Shown: positions 7,751 to 16,571, counted from the first letter of the stretch. The stretch: DNA of 64,000 nt from Robertmurraya korlensis (GCF_023715225.1 NZ_JAMBNS010000001.1:744001-808000), one strand, 5' to 3'. A program made the numbers and translations. The notes: generated by a model not told the origin, from the sequence alone.

Positions 7751-8806
7751 TTGAATTTACAAACAATCGGATATAATCAATTTTTTGAACAGGAATTTTC
7801 TGCTTTTGATACTAATCAAGTGATTGTAGGGAGAATTGCATTAGAACATAAGCATATGTATCGTGTGTTAACGGAGCATGGAGAATTGCTTTGTGAGATT
7901 TCAGGTAAATTTGTCTTTCAAGCTGAAAAAAGAGAGGATTTTCCTGCAGTTGGTGACTGGGTGGTTATTAAGCCTAGTGTTGATGAAGGAAAGGGAATAA
8001 TCCAAGCCATTCTTCCGAGACAAAGCAAATTTTCACGAAAGACAGCAGGAAATGTAACGGAAGAACAAATTGTCGCTACGAATGTGGATACCGTTTTCTT
8101 GGTTAACTCTCTAAATGATGATTTAAACTTACGCAGAATGGAAAGATACTTGCTTTTAGCTTGGGAAAGTGGTGCAAGTCCGGTCATTGTTCTAACGAAA
8201 GCAGATTTATGCTCGGATGTTCAAGAGAAGGTAAAGCTAGTGGAAAGTGTTGCTCTAGGTGTACCAATTGTTGTGATAAGTGCGGTAACAGGTATCGGCT
8301 TTGAAAAACTAGAGATCCATTTGTTGCCAGGTAAAACGGTGGCTCTCTTAGGGTCGTCAGGAGTCGGTAAATCAACACTCACCAATTATTTATTTGGCGC
8401 AGAAAAGCAAAAAATTCAAAGTATAAGAGATGCTGATGATAAAGGACGTCATACAACAACCCATAGAGAACTTGTTGTTTTACCGAACGGATCATTATTA
8501 ATAGATACACCGGGTATGAGAGAAATCCAGCTTTGGGAAGGAGAAGCTGGAATGGCTGAAAGCTTCTCTGATATTCATGAGCTTAGGAATCATTGCAAAT
8601 TTAGAGACTGCAAGCATGAAGATGAGCCTGGTTGTGCAGTTGTCGCTTCTATCGAAGAAGGAGTAATGGATTTGGGGCGCTTACAAAGCTTTAAGAAGCT
8701 GGAAAAAGAACTGGCTTATCTGGATCGAAAGCTAGATAAAAGAGCTCAATCAGATGAAAAGAAAAAGTGGAAAAAGATTAATAAACAAATAAAACAAAAA
8801 CGGTGA
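7751..8806 (+). CDS. RsgA-like circularly permuted ribosome-associated GTPase
   Basis: A 351-residue protein of the YjeQ/RsgA family (30S maturation GTPase). It has an N-terminal OB-like region, then motifs in permuted order: G4 TKAD (149-152), G1 GSSGVGKS (201-208), G3 DTPG (252-255), and the zinc knuckle C282, C287, H289, C295. It is longer than the usual RsgA (about 295), with N- and C-terminal extensions and a lysine-rich tail. The start is TTG with AGGAGG upstream. The usual rsgA sits beside prpC-prkC; this gene is alone, so it is probably a second paralogue. Its attenuated leader suggests induction when translation is disturbed. Confidence 0.88.
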   Translation: MNLQTIGYNQFFEQEFSAFDTNQVIVGRIALEHKHMYRVLTEHGELLCEISGKFVFQAEKREDFPAVGDWVVIKPSVDEGKGIIQAILPRQSKFSRKTAGNVTEEQIVATNVDTVFLVNSLNDDLNLRRMERYLLLAWESGASPVIVLTKADLCSDVQEKVKLVESVALGVPIVVISAVTGIGFEKLEIHLLPGKTVALLGSSGVGKSTLTNYLFGAEKQKIQSIRDADDKGRHTTTHRELVVLPNGSLLIDTPGMREIQLWEGEAGMAESFSDIHELRNHCKFRDCKHEDEPGCAVVASIEEGVMDLGRLQSFKKLEKELAYLDRKLDKRAQSDEKKKWKKINKQIKQKR

Positions 8807-8813
8807 TTCTTCC

Positions 8814-8842
8814 AAAAACCTCTTTTTATAAGGGGTTTTTTA
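8814..8842 (+). terminator. Terminator after the rsgA-like gene
   Basis: AAAACCTCTT pairs with AAGGGGTTTT (G-U included) around a 5-base loop and ends in a T tract. Confidence 0.85.
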
Positions 8843-8866
8843 CTGTATGTAAGCTCCTTGTTTGCA

Positions 8867-8895
8867 TTGAAAGTCTTAATGAAATACTCTATATA
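8867..8895 (+). promoter_or_regulatory. Sigma-A promoter of msrA-msrB
   Basis: TTGAAA (8867-8872), 17 bases, TATATA (8890-8895). This supports the msrA start at 8925 over the in-frame ATG at 8895. Confidence 0.65.
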
Positions 8896-8924
8896 TGTAT
8901 GAGTTATTTGAAAAGAGGTGCCTT

Positions 8925-9452
8925 ATGGAGAGACTTGCAACATTTGCTGGTGGATGCTTTTGGTGTATGGTAAAGCCGTTTGATGAACAGCCAGGGATTA
9001 TTTCTGTCATCAGTGGCTATACAGGGGGACATAAGGAAAACCCTACTTATGAAGAAGTGTGCCGAGAAACAACGGGGCATTACGAGGCAGTACAAATTAC
9101 GTATGATCCTGAAATATTTTCTTATGAAAAGCTTTTAAGCGTATACTGGCAACAAATTGATCCAACCGATCCTGGTGGCCAGTTTTATGACCGAGGGCAA
9201 TCGTATGAAACGGCAATCTTTTATCATGACGAAGAACAAAGAGTATTAGCTGAACAATCTAAGTTAGAATTAGCGCAAAGTGGTCGTTTTTCAAGGCCTA
9301 TCGCAACAAAAATTTTACCGGCAAAAGAGTTTTATGCCGCTGAAGATTATCATCAGCAATTTTATAAGAAGAACCCCGTACGATATGGAAGATATTCTGA
9401 GGGGTCTGGGCGTGCTGCCTTTATTAAGAAAGCTTGGGGGGATGACCAGTGA
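8925..9452 (+). CDS. msrA: Peptide methionine-S-sulfoxide reductase MsrA
   Basis: Reduces the S-epimer of methionine sulfoxide in proteins. The protein starts [14 protein letters not shown] with the catalytic Cys11 in GGCFWC and continues with [17 protein letters not shown] and the [15 protein letters not shown] loop. It has about 175 residues. AAGAGGTG precedes ATG 8925. Its end overlaps msrB by four bases, so the two epimer-specific reductases are made together, as in many Bacillus. Confidence 0.95.
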   Translation: MERLATFAGGCFWCMVKPFDEQPGIISVISGYTGGHKENPTYEEVCRETTGHYEAVQITYDPEIFSYEKLLSVYWQQIDPTDPGGQFYDRGQSYETAIFYHDEEQRVLAEQSKLELAQSGRFSRPIATKILPAKEFYAAEDYHQQFYKKNPVRYGRYSEGSGRAAFIKKAWGDDQ

Positions 9453-9877
9453 CAAAGGATGGAGATTTGAAAGAAAGATTAACACCTATGCAATATGAAG
9501 TAACCCAAAGAAATGGGACGGAGCCGCCGTTTCGAAATGAATACTGGGATCAGTTTGGTGACGGTATTTATGTAGATATTGTTTCAGGTAAGCCACTCTT
9601 TAGTTCGAAGGATAAATATGACGCGGGATGTGGATGGCCGAGTTTTACAAAGCCTATCGACGAGGAAGAAATTATTGAAAAAACGGATCGCAGTCATTTT
9701 ATGATTCGTACAGAAGTTCGTAGTAAATCTGCAGATTCTCATCTTGGGCATGTGTTTGATGATGGACCAGGGCCATCGAAGCTAAGGTACTGTATCAACT
9801 CAGCAGCACTTCAATTTATTCCCGTTGAGGAGCTAGATGAAAAGGGATACGGTAAGTACAAAGCTTTATTTTCATAA
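9449..9877 (+). CDS. msrB: Peptide methionine-R-sulfoxide reductase MsrB
   Basis: Reduces the R-epimer of methionine sulfoxide. Motifs: [24 protein letters not shown] (recycling Cys61), [11 protein letters not shown] and [11 protein letters not shown] (catalytic Cys115). It lacks the two CxxC zinc pairs found in some MsrB proteins, as in the B. subtilis type. GTG start, overlapping the msrA stop, with a G-rich ribosome site inside msrA. Confidence 0.95.
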   Translation: MTKDGDLKERLTPMQYEVTQRNGTEPPFRNEYWDQFGDGIYVDIVSGKPLFSSKDKYDAGCGWPSFTKPIDEEEIIEKTDRSHFMIRTEVRSKSADSHLGHVFDDGPGPSKLRYCINSAALQFIPVEELDEKGYGKYKALFS

Positions 9878-9880
9878 ATC

Positions 9881-9914
9881 AAAAGGTAAAAGCCATATGC
9901 GGCTTTTACCTTTC
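9881..9914 (+). terminator. Bidirectional terminator between msrB and the DUF502 gene
   Basis: AAAGGTAAAAGCC and GGCTTTTACCTTT form a long perfect stem with a 6-base loop between convergent genes. Confidence 0.88.
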
Positions 9915-10511
9915 TTTTTGAGCTTCTATTAATGTTGTTTTTTTCGAGGTCATGCCACCAGAAAGGATAAATTTCATCGCATCTTCCGGTTTCACATCGA
10001 TAAATTCAACATCCTCTTTCTTGATTAAAAAGGTGAATCCAGCAACTTGAAAGGTTTGTGGGACATACACAGCGATAAAATCGCTTAACGGTTCGTAAAA
10101 AACTTGAAGATCCTCTGCTGTCACAAACCCAAGGCTCTTCATATTTGTACCAGGAACGGTTACAAGTGCCACCTTCGAGAAGGATTTTTTTTCACCTAAG
10201 AAGGAATGGACAGTATCTTTTATAACCGAATAAACAGTTTTCACGAAAGGAATTTTCTCTAATAACCTGTCAATGATTCGAAAGATAGTACCTGTTACAA
10301 ACTTCGTAGACAAATAACCTAAAATGGTAATTAATACTAAGGTTGCCAAAATTCCGATACCTGGAACATATGACTCTTTAAAGTACTGCTTTAGGAATCC
10401 ACCTAATAGTCCGTCTAAAAACATGAAGGTTTTATATGTTACATAAATCACGAGGATAATTGGTACGATTGTTAAAATACCATTCACAAAGCTCTTTAAT
10501 ATACTTTTCAT
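9906..10511 (-). CDS. DUF502 family membrane protein
   Basis: A 201-residue protein with two N-terminal membrane helices (VNGILTIVPIILVIYVTYKTF and GIGILATLVLITILGYL), then a soluble domain with the DUF502 signature IPFVKTVYSVIKD and KVALVTVPG. Function is unknown in bacteria. An AGGAG site precedes the ATG. It is monocistronic between msrB and the yjcZ-like gene. Confidence 0.85.
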   Translation of the reverse strand: MKSILKSFVNGILTIVPIILVIYVTYKTFMFLDGLLGGFLKQYFKESYVPGIGILATLVLITILGYLSTKFVTGTIFRIIDRLLEKIPFVKTVYSVIKDTVHSFLGEKKSFSKVALVTVPGTNMKSLGFVTAEDLQVFYEPLSDFIAVYVPQTFQVAGFTFLIKKEDVEFIDVKPEDAMKFILSGGMTSKKTTLIEAQKER

Positions 10512-10690
10512 TTTATTTAACTCCTAACCTCTTAATATAAAAACATTACAATGTTTAATCGCTTTTGACAAGAGATACACTGACCGCCTAAACTTTTTCG
10601 AGAAAAATGGGCATATACACATACGGGACAAGAACCTACTACATATCGTGGATAGTGTAAAAGGAAAGCTTAATTAGGAGGTATAAACTT

Positions 10691-10852
10691 ATGCATTACG
10701 GACATGGATGTGACCCTTGTTACCCTGGTTACGGGTACCCTGCAGCAGTTGGACCAGTTGGATGTGGATATGGTGGCGGTTTTGCATTAATCGTTGTCCT
10801 TTTCATTCTACTCATCATCATCGGTGCGAGCTTCTACGGAAAAGGATGCTAA
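10691..10852 (+). CDS. YjcZ family sporulation protein (53 aa)
   Basis: A small protein with a Gly/Tyr/Pro/Cys-rich N-terminus ([18 protein letters not shown]) and one C-terminal hydrophobic helix ([18 protein letters not shown]) ending YGKGC. This is the YjcZ/YczM-type family, made in sporulation and membrane-bound. TTAGGAGGT stands seven bases before the ATG, and a very strong terminator follows the stop. Confidence 0.88.
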   Translation: MHYGHGCDPCYPGYGYPAAVGPVGCGYGGGFALIVVLFILLIIIGASFYGKGC

Positions 10853-10898
10853 TATAAACAAAAGCTCGAGCGATAGTTGCTCGAGCTTTTGTTTATAT
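10852..10898 (+). terminator. Strong terminator after the yjcZ-like gene
   Basis: A 20-bp perfect stem (arms 10852-10871 and 10879-10898; core AAAGCTCGAGC) with a 7-base loop. Confidence 0.9.
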
Positions 10899-10907
10899 AT
10901 CTATTAA

Positions 10908-10951
10908 AAATACGAACATTATTTTTATCCATTTTAAAAATGTTCGTATTT
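10908..10951 (+). promoter_or_regulatory. PurBox-like inverted repeat
   Basis: AAATACGAACATT (10908-10920) and its exact reverse complement AATGTTCGTATTT (10939-10951) are separated by 18 bases and end just before a -35 box. Each arm differs from the Bacillus PurR PurBox (AWWWCCGAACWWT) at one position. A third partial copy, AAAATACGAA, lies near 11000. PurR binding is inference. Confidence 0.5.
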
Positions 10952-10955
10952 ATTG

Positions 10956-10984
10956 TTGACTGAATAATCTATATTTGGTATATT
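10956..10984 (+). promoter_or_regulatory. Sigma-A promoter of the FAD oxidoreductase gene
   Basis: TTGACT (10956-10961), 17 bases, TATATT (10979-10984). Transcription would begin near 10991, which excludes the ATG at 10990 and supports the start at 11038. Confidence 0.65.
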
Positions 10985-11037
10985 TACACATGGTTAATGA
11001 AAATACGAATATAGATAGTAGCCTCGGAGGGAATACC

Positions 11038-12504
11038 TTGAAAACAAATTATGATGTTATCGTTGTTGGAGCAGGTCCAGCTGGGATTTTTACATGTTAT
11101 GAACTTACATTGAAAATGCCGGAAGCATCCATTTTACTTATTGATAAAGGTCACGACATATATAAAAGAAACTGTCCGATTTTACAAAAAAAAATTGATA
11201 AATGTCCACCAGCTGCTGGTAGGAAGGAATTTGCTGGGTGTCTACCTGCCTGTTCCATTACCAATGGATTTGGAGGAGCTGGGGCATACTCAGATGGAAA
11301 GTTTAATATAACAAGTGAATTTGGTGGCTGGATGACGGATTATTTACCAGATTCACAGGTTGTTGATTTAATAAATTATGTGGACCGGATCAACCTCGAC
11401 CATGGAGCAACAGAAAGTATCACTGACCCTTTAACTGATAAAGTTAGAGATATCGAGAGACGTGGATATGCTGCTGGTTTAAAGCTTCTACGTGCTCAAG
11501 TAAGACACTTAGGGACAGAACAAAATCTACAAATTCTTCAAAGCATTTACGAATACTTAAAAACAAAGATTGATATGGTCTACAAGGCAGAAGTTGAGGA
11601 TTTAATTACTGAAAAAACGCCAGATGGTCATAAGGTAACTGGAATTAAATTAAAGTCTGGTGAGAGCTTATCTGCCGAAAAAGTAGTGGTTGCTCCAGGA
11701 CGTGACGGTTCAGTATGGCTGGCTAAGTTGCTAAAATCAAGACGTTTAAAAATGATTAATAACCAAGTCGATATTGGTGTTCGTGTAGAAACATCAAATA
11801 TTGTCATGGAAGAAATTAATGAGCATCTGTATGAAGGGAAATTTACGTTTAATACTTCGGTTGGTACGCGAGTAAGAACATTCTGTAGCAATCCTTCAGG
11901 ACATGTTGTTGTTGAGAATCACTCTGGAATCATGTTAGCGAACGGTCATGCATACAAGGACCCGAAATTAGGTAGTCCAAATACGAACTTTGCTCTACTA
12001 GTATCTCATACATTCTCAGATCCTTTTGATAAGCCAAATGAGTACGCACACGAGATTTCTAGACTAGCCAATAGTTTATCTAACGGTGGATTAATTGTGC
12101 AAAAGTACGGAGATATTTTAAAAGGACGTCGTTCCACTGAAAAGCGTATTAAAGAGGGCTTTTTAGAGCCAACACTTAAAGAAGCGGTACCGGGAGATCT
12201 AGGGTTAGTGCTTCCATATAATACTCTGAAGAGTTTAATTGAAATGACAGAAGCGCTAAATCATGTATCGCCAGGACTTGCATCTGAGCACACATTATTC
12301 TACGGTGTGGAAGCGAAGTTTTACTCTGCACGTCCAAAGCTAAATGATCGTTTTGAAACGGAAATTAGCGGGCTTTATGTTGGTGGAGACGGAGCAGGGA
12401 TCACTCGTGGACTGGCTCAAGCTAGTGCGTGTGGCGTTTGGATTGCTAGAGATATCGTTGCGAAATCAACTAAACAAACAAACACTGAACCAGTTTTGGT
12501 ATAA
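11038..12504 (+). CDS. FAD-dependent dehydrogenase, COG2509 type
   Basis: A 488-residue flavoprotein. The N-terminal dinucleotide fold is VIVVGAGPAGIFTCYEL (GxGxxG), a Cys-rich stretch follows (CPILQKKIDKCPPAAGRKEF, then FAGCLPACS), then GFGGAGAYSDGKFN, and a C-terminal FAD motif GLYVGGDGAGITRGLAQA. This is the uncharacterised NAD(P)/FAD-dependent oxidoreductase group COG2509. The Cys cluster might bind iron or zinc. TTG 11038 has CGGAGGG six bases upstream; longer readings overlap the promoter. The PurBox-like palindrome suggests purine-linked control. Confidence 0.85.
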   Translation: MKTNYDVIVVGAGPAGIFTCYELTLKMPEASILLIDKGHDIYKRNCPILQKKIDKCPPAAGRKEFAGCLPACSITNGFGGAGAYSDGKFNITSEFGGWMTDYLPDSQVVDLINYVDRINLDHGATESITDPLTDKVRDIERRGYAAGLKLLRAQVRHLGTEQNLQILQSIYEYLKTKIDMVYKAEVEDLITEKTPDGHKVTGIKLKSGESLSAEKVVVAPGRDGSVWLAKLLKSRRLKMINNQVDIGVRVETSNIVMEEINEHLYEGKFTFNTSVGTRVRTFCSNPSGHVVVENHSGIMLANGHAYKDPKLGSPNTNFALLVSHTFSDPFDKPNEYAHEISRLANSLSNGGLIVQKYGDILKGRRSTEKRIKEGFLEPTLKEAVPGDLGLVLPYNTLKSLIEMTEALNHVSPGLASEHTLFYGVEAKFYSARPKLNDRFETEISGLYVGGDGAGITRGLAQASACGVWIARDIVAKSTKQTNTEPVLV

Positions 12505-12509
12505 TAAGA

Positions 12510-12540
12510 AGAACCTGTCAATTCATGGCAGGTTCTATTT
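12510..12540 (+). terminator. Weak terminator after the FAD gene
   Basis: AGAACCTGTCA pairs with TGGCAGGTTCT over 11 positions with one G-U. The T tract is poor, so read-through into the next gene is likely. Confidence 0.5.
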
Positions 12541-12566
12541 ATCTATCAGAAAAGGGGAAGGATTCA

Positions 12567-13550
12567 ATGGGGATTGTTCCACCACGTTTACAACCAGGTG
12601 ATGAAGTTCGAGTCATTTCGCCTTCTAGAAGCATGGCAATTATTAAGGAAAAACAAGTTGAAATTGCTCGAAATCGACTAGAAGCATTAGGGTTTCATGT
12701 GACGTTTGGGAAACATGTACATACTCACGACGAGTTTTTTAGTACGTCAATTAAAGAGCGGATTGAAGATTTGCATGACGCATTTTTGGACCCTAATGTA
12801 AAAGGGGTATTTACAGCAATCGGCGGATATAACGCCAATCAACTGCTCAAATATATCGATTTTGATATCATTAAAAACAACCCTAAAGTATTTATTGGCT
12901 ATAGTGATATTACCGCATTAAACCTTTCTATTTATCAAAAGACTGGATTGATCACTTACTCTGGTCCACATTTTTCTACTTTTGGGATGAAACATGGCTT
13001 GGAGTACACGATGACTTCCTTTATTGAAGCAATCACCAATGATGCACCATATGAAATTGTACCCTCCGAATTTTGGAGTGATGATCCTTGGTATTTAGAC
13101 CAAGAAGATCGTACTTTCCATGAACAAAAGGATTATCTTATCCTTCAGGAAGGAAGGGCAGAGGGAACCATTATAGGGGGGAATCTGTGTACAATGAATC
13201 TTCTTCAAGGAACTGAGTTTATGCCGTCGCTAAAAGGGAGTGTCCTGTTTATTGAAGATGATGACGAATCACATGCACTCACCTTCGACAGGGACCTGCA
13301 ATCTCTCCTTCACCTCCCAGATGCCTATGATATTCAAGCGATAGTGATTGGAAGATTTCAAAAGGATTCCCAAGTAACCGAAGAAGCTTTAAGGAAAATC
13401 ATTTCATCTAAAAGAGAGCTTTCACATATACCGATTATAGCAAACGTGAACTTTGGACATGTTAGTCCAATTGCGACACTTCCCATCGGTGGAAAAGCAA
13501 CCATTGAAGCGAAACAAGGTAGCTGCTTTATTCAGATTGAACAATCATAA
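12567..13550 (+). CDS. LD-carboxypeptidase, peptidase family S66
   Basis: A 327-residue S66 serine peptidase (LdcA/YkfA/MccF group), which cleaves L,D-bonds of murein peptides or hydrolyses related amide conjugates. The nucleophile Ser113 is in FIGYSDITAL, preceded by AIGGYNANQLL; a C-terminal GHVSPIATLPIGG carries the catalytic His. ATG 12567 has AAAGGGGAAGG upstream; the longer frame from 12525 begins inside the preceding hairpin. No signal peptide, so it acts in the cytoplasm on recycled peptides. Confidence 0.88.
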   Translation: MGIVPPRLQPGDEVRVISPSRSMAIIKEKQVEIARNRLEALGFHVTFGKHVHTHDEFFSTSIKERIEDLHDAFLDPNVKGVFTAIGGYNANQLLKYIDFDIIKNNPKVFIGYSDITALNLSIYQKTGLITYSGPHFSTFGMKHGLEYTMTSFIEAITNDAPYEIVPSEFWSDDPWYLDQEDRTFHEQKDYLILQEGRAEGTIIGGNLCTMNLLQGTEFMPSLKGSVLFIEDDDESHALTFDRDLQSLLHLPDAYDIQAIVIGRFQKDSQVTEEALRKIISSKRELSHIPIIANVNFGHVSPIATLPIGGKATIEAKQGSCFIQIEQS

Positions 13551-13555
13551 GAATG

Positions 13556-13740
13556 GGCTAACGGTCTTCATATGCGCGATGAAGACCGTTAGTCTTTAAA
13601 AAATCAGAAGAAACGACCTTCATAAGACGGATGAAGACCGTTAGCCCTTAAAAAATCAGAGGAAACGTCCTTCATAAGTGCGATGAAGACCGTTAGCCCT
13701 TATGAAACCAGAAGAAACGTCCTTCATATGCCTCTTTTTT
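13556..13740 (+). repeat. Three 52-bp tandem repeats with hairpin-forming units
   Basis: Three units start at 13578, 13630 and 13682, exactly 52 bases apart, each beginning GATGAAGACCGTTAG and carrying AAAC(G)(A/T)CCTTCAT near the end. Units 1 and 2 differ at only a few bases; unit 3 differs mainly around 13702-13710. CCTTCAT at the end of one unit faces ATGAAG at the start of the next, so each junction can fold. The array starts with a longer inverted pair (TAACGGTCTTCAT/ATGAAGACCGTTA). It fills most of the 353-base gap after the LD-carboxypeptidase; the rest (13741-13903) is AT-rich with nothing recognised. Confidence 0.85.
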
Positions 13741-13903
13741 TGAAAAAGACATCTGTACCTTATCAGGGAAACTTTTTCAGCCCCCTACATTTTATTAGAA
13801 CTCCATAAATAATTTTGAAAAGCAATAAATAGAAAGATTTCCCCTTCTTACTCATACAATCTTATAAAGCATTGCTTACGCTGGTATGAAACGGGGGAGT
13901 CAA

Positions 13904-15256
13904 TTGGAGCATTCATATTTAATTAAACCGTTGCTTGATGCGGTCTATCCAACAATAGATTATGGGAAAGGCATTTATTTATATGACAAGGAAGGGAAGA
14001 AGTATATCGATGCTTCATCCGGTGCGGTAACAGCAAATATCGGTCACGGTGTAACTGATATTATCGATGCGATGGTTCAACAAGCAAAGCGGGTGTCCTT
14101 TGTCTACCGATCGCAGTTTACTAGTGAAGCAGCGGAAGCACTTGCTGAAAAAATAGCAGAACAATGTGTTGGGTCTTTGAACTGGAGTTTTTTTGTAAAT
14201 AGTGGCTCAGAAGCTACAGAGACTGCTATGAAAATAGCGATACAGTATTGGCAGGAAAAAGGAGTTAAAACCAAAAATAAAGTCCTTTCTCGCTGGGTTA
14301 GCTATCATGGTATCACGCTTGGTGCGTTATCAATGTCAGGTCATACGTTAAGGAGAGCAAGGTTTGTGCCTCTACTTGAGGATTTTCCCTCTATACATCC
14401 TCCTTATTGTTACCGATGTCCATATAATTTAGAGCCCACCTCCTGTAAGTTTGCCTGTGCCACTGAACTGGAAAATGTGATTGAAAAAATAGGAGCAGAC
14501 CAAATTGCTGCTTTTATTGCAGAGCCAGTGATTGGGGCAGCAGGTGGGGCCATCTCACCACCTGAAGGATATTACAAAGTAATAAAAGAAATATGTGAAC
14601 ATCATCAAATTCTGTTTATTGCAGATGAAGTCATGACTGGATTTGGACGGACAGGCAAAATGCTAGCTAGTGAGCATTGGGGAATCGAACCTGATATAGT
14701 GGCACTCGGTAAAGGAATGGGAGCAGGTTATGCACCAATTGCTGCTGCTTTGGTCAGTGACAAAGTGATGGAACCAATCTTAATTGGAACCAAAAGTATA
14801 ATGAGTGGTCACACCCTAAGTGCTAATCCGCAGTCATGTGCGGTTGCGCTAGCGGTCATGGAATATTTACAAAATAATAGAATTATAGAGCAGGTTGAAT
14901 TTAAGGGATTTTATCTGTTTCATCATCTGCAAGAACTAAAACGAGAATTCTCATTTATTGGAGATATTCGAGGAAAAGGATTGTTAATCGGGATTGAATT
15001 TGTTCAATCAGTTGAGGATAAAGAGCCTTTTCCAAGAGAAGATCAAGTTACAAATAAAATGATTCAGCTTGGGGCCAACAATGGCTTACTGCTTTACCCT
15101 TCAGCTGCTGGACTTGACGGAATTCATGGTGATGCCATCATCCTTGCTCCCCCACTAACGATTTCCAAGGGTGAGATTGACGAATTAATCATTCTTCTGC
15201 GTAAAACCTTCCTAGACTTTTCCAATGAAAGGTTAGAGGGGGGAGATAAATCATGA
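13904..15256 (+). CDS. yodT: Class-III aminotransferase of the lysine block, YodT-like
   Basis: A 450-residue PLP-dependent aminotransferase. Motifs: VNSGSEATETAMKIA, IADEVMTGFGRTG, and the PLP lysine in VALGKGMGAGYAP. A Cys-rich loop (YCYRCPYNLEPTSCKFAC) is notable. As first gene of a CoA-transferase/deacylase/KamA cluster it probably transaminates a beta-lysine-derived intermediate. TTG 13904 has GGGGGAG four bases upstream; ATG 13886 has no ribosome site. The end overlaps the next gene (ATGA). Confidence 0.87.
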   Translation: MEHSYLIKPLLDAVYPTIDYGKGIYLYDKEGKKYIDASSGAVTANIGHGVTDIIDAMVQQAKRVSFVYRSQFTSEAAEALAEKIAEQCVGSLNWSFFVNSGSEATETAMKIAIQYWQEKGVKTKNKVLSRWVSYHGITLGALSMSGHTLRRARFVPLLEDFPSIHPPYCYRCPYNLEPTSCKFACATELENVIEKIGADQIAAFIAEPVIGAAGGAISPPEGYYKVIKEICEHHQILFIADEVMTGFGRTGKMLASEHWGIEPDIVALGKGMGAGYAPIAAALVSDKVMEPILIGTKSIMSGHTLSANPQSCAVALAVMEYLQNNRIIEQVEFKGFYLFHHLQELKREFSFIGDIRGKGLLIGIEFVQSVEDKEPFPREDQVTNKMIQLGANNGLLLYPSAAGLDGIHGDAIILAPPLTISKGEIDELIILLRKTFLDFSNERLEGGDKS

Positions 15257-15945
15257 AAAATCAATTCAATAAAATTACGACGGTAGAAAAAGTATTAGAT
15301 TTATTTCATGACGGTGGAACCATCATGTTTGGTGGTTTTGGAGGGGTTGGTTCTCCGCCATCTATTATTGAAGGAATGGTCAATAAAGGGATTAAGGATT
15401 TAACCCTTATTGGGAACGATACTGGATTTCCACATATAGGGATTGGGAGGCTTGTGGCAAACGGACGGGTAAAAAAAGTCATTGCTTCTCATATTGGATC
15501 CAATCCTGTTGCAGGACAACTAATGACTGAGGGAATTCTTGAAGTCGAATTTTCACCTCAAGGAACGTTAGTAGAGCGAATTAGAGCGGGTGGCGTAGGC
15601 ATTCCAGCTTTTCTAACAGATATAGGAATGGACAGTGAATTTGTGTCAACCAATAAAGAGAAAGTTGTAATTAAGGGAAAAAGTTATTTATTAGAGACAG
15701 CATTAAGTGCGCCAATATCGATTGTCTATGCGAAAAAGGCAGATGAATACGGCAACCTTATTTATGATAAAAGTGCAAGAAATACCAATCCTTTGGTAGC
15801 GATGGCTGGAGATATTACCATCGCAGAGGTGGAAGAAATCGTTGAAGTGGGTGAACTTCATCCCGATGAAATCGTCACGCCTGGAGTGTTTGTCAATTAT
15901 ATTGTACCGACGGAAGGGGTGAACTGGAAATGGGTATGGGAATAA
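15253..15945 (+). CDS. 3-oxoacid CoA-transferase, subunit A (YodS-like)
   Basis: The alpha subunit of a two-subunit acyl-CoA:3-oxoacid CoA-transferase. It has the glycine-rich loop MFGGFGGVGSPPSIIEGM and LIGNDTGFPHIGIG. The 230-residue length is normal. Start overlaps the aminotransferase stop by four bases, and its end overlaps subunit B by 16 bases, so the three genes are coupled. In the beta-lysine route it probably moves CoA between acetoacetate-like acids and acetyl- or acetoacetyl-CoA. Confidence 0.9.
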   Translation: MKNQFNKITTVEKVLDLFHDGGTIMFGGFGGVGSPPSIIEGMVNKGIKDLTLIGNDTGFPHIGIGRLVANGRVKKVIASHIGSNPVAGQLMTEGILEVEFSPQGTLVERIRAGGVGIPAFLTDIGMDSEFVSTNKEKVVIKGKSYLLETALSAPISIVYAKKADEYGNLIYDKSARNTNPLVAMAGDITIAEVEEIVEVGELHPDEIVTPGVFVNYIVPTEGVNWKWVWE

Positions 15946-16571
15946 GTATCCGTGATCAAATGGCAAGAAGAGCTGCGGCAGAAATAAAAGAAGGCATGGT
16001 GGTCAACTTAGGGATTGGCATTCCCTCGCTTGTTCCGAATCACCTACCATCTGAAATAAATGTCATGTTTCATGCGGAGAATGGAATTGTAGGGATGGGA
16101 CCTTCACCAGAACATGGGCAAGAGGATGAAAACCTTTGTAATGCTGGAGGATACCCTGTTAGCTTAGTTAGTGGTGGTTCTTACTGTGATAGTGTCATTG
16201 CATTTGGAATGATACGTAGGGGAATCGTGGATATCACCATTTTAGGAGCATTGCAGGTAAGTGAAAAAGGGGATTTAGCGAACTGGATTGTTCCGGGTAA
16301 AAAAATACCTGGTATGGGCGGTGCGATGGAGCTTGCACAGAAAGCGAAAAAAGTAATCGTATTAATGAACCATACGGATAAAGCGGGAAATAGCAAAATT
16401 GTAAAAGAATGCTCATTTCCATTAACCTCACGGGCATGTGTGGATATGATTATTACGGATATGGCCGTCTTTCATGTGACTGATAAAGGATTAGTTTTAA
16501 GTGAGGTTTTTAAACCATATACATTGGAACAAGTTCGAGAGTCTACCGATTGCACATTTTTATGTAAGTAA
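15930..16571 (+). CDS. 3-oxoacid CoA-transferase, subunit B (YodR-like)
   Basis: The beta subunit, carrying the catalytic glutamate in FHAENGIVGMGP (the SENG/AENG motif of family I CoA-transferases). Other motifs: VNLGIGIPSLV, GGSYCDS, and the C-terminal VIVLMNHTDKAG. It has 213 residues. ATG 15930 has GGAAGGGG upstream inside subunit A. Confidence 0.9.
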   Translation: MGMGISIRDQMARRAAAEIKEGMVVNLGIGIPSLVPNHLPSEINVMFHAENGIVGMGPSPEHGQEDENLCNAGGYPVSLVSGGSYCDSVIAFGMIRRGIVDITILGALQVSEKGDLANWIVPGKKIPGMGGAMELAQKAKKVIVLMNHTDKAGNSKIVKECSFPLTSRACVDMIITDMAVFHVTDKGLVLSEVFKPYTLEQVRESTDCTFLCK

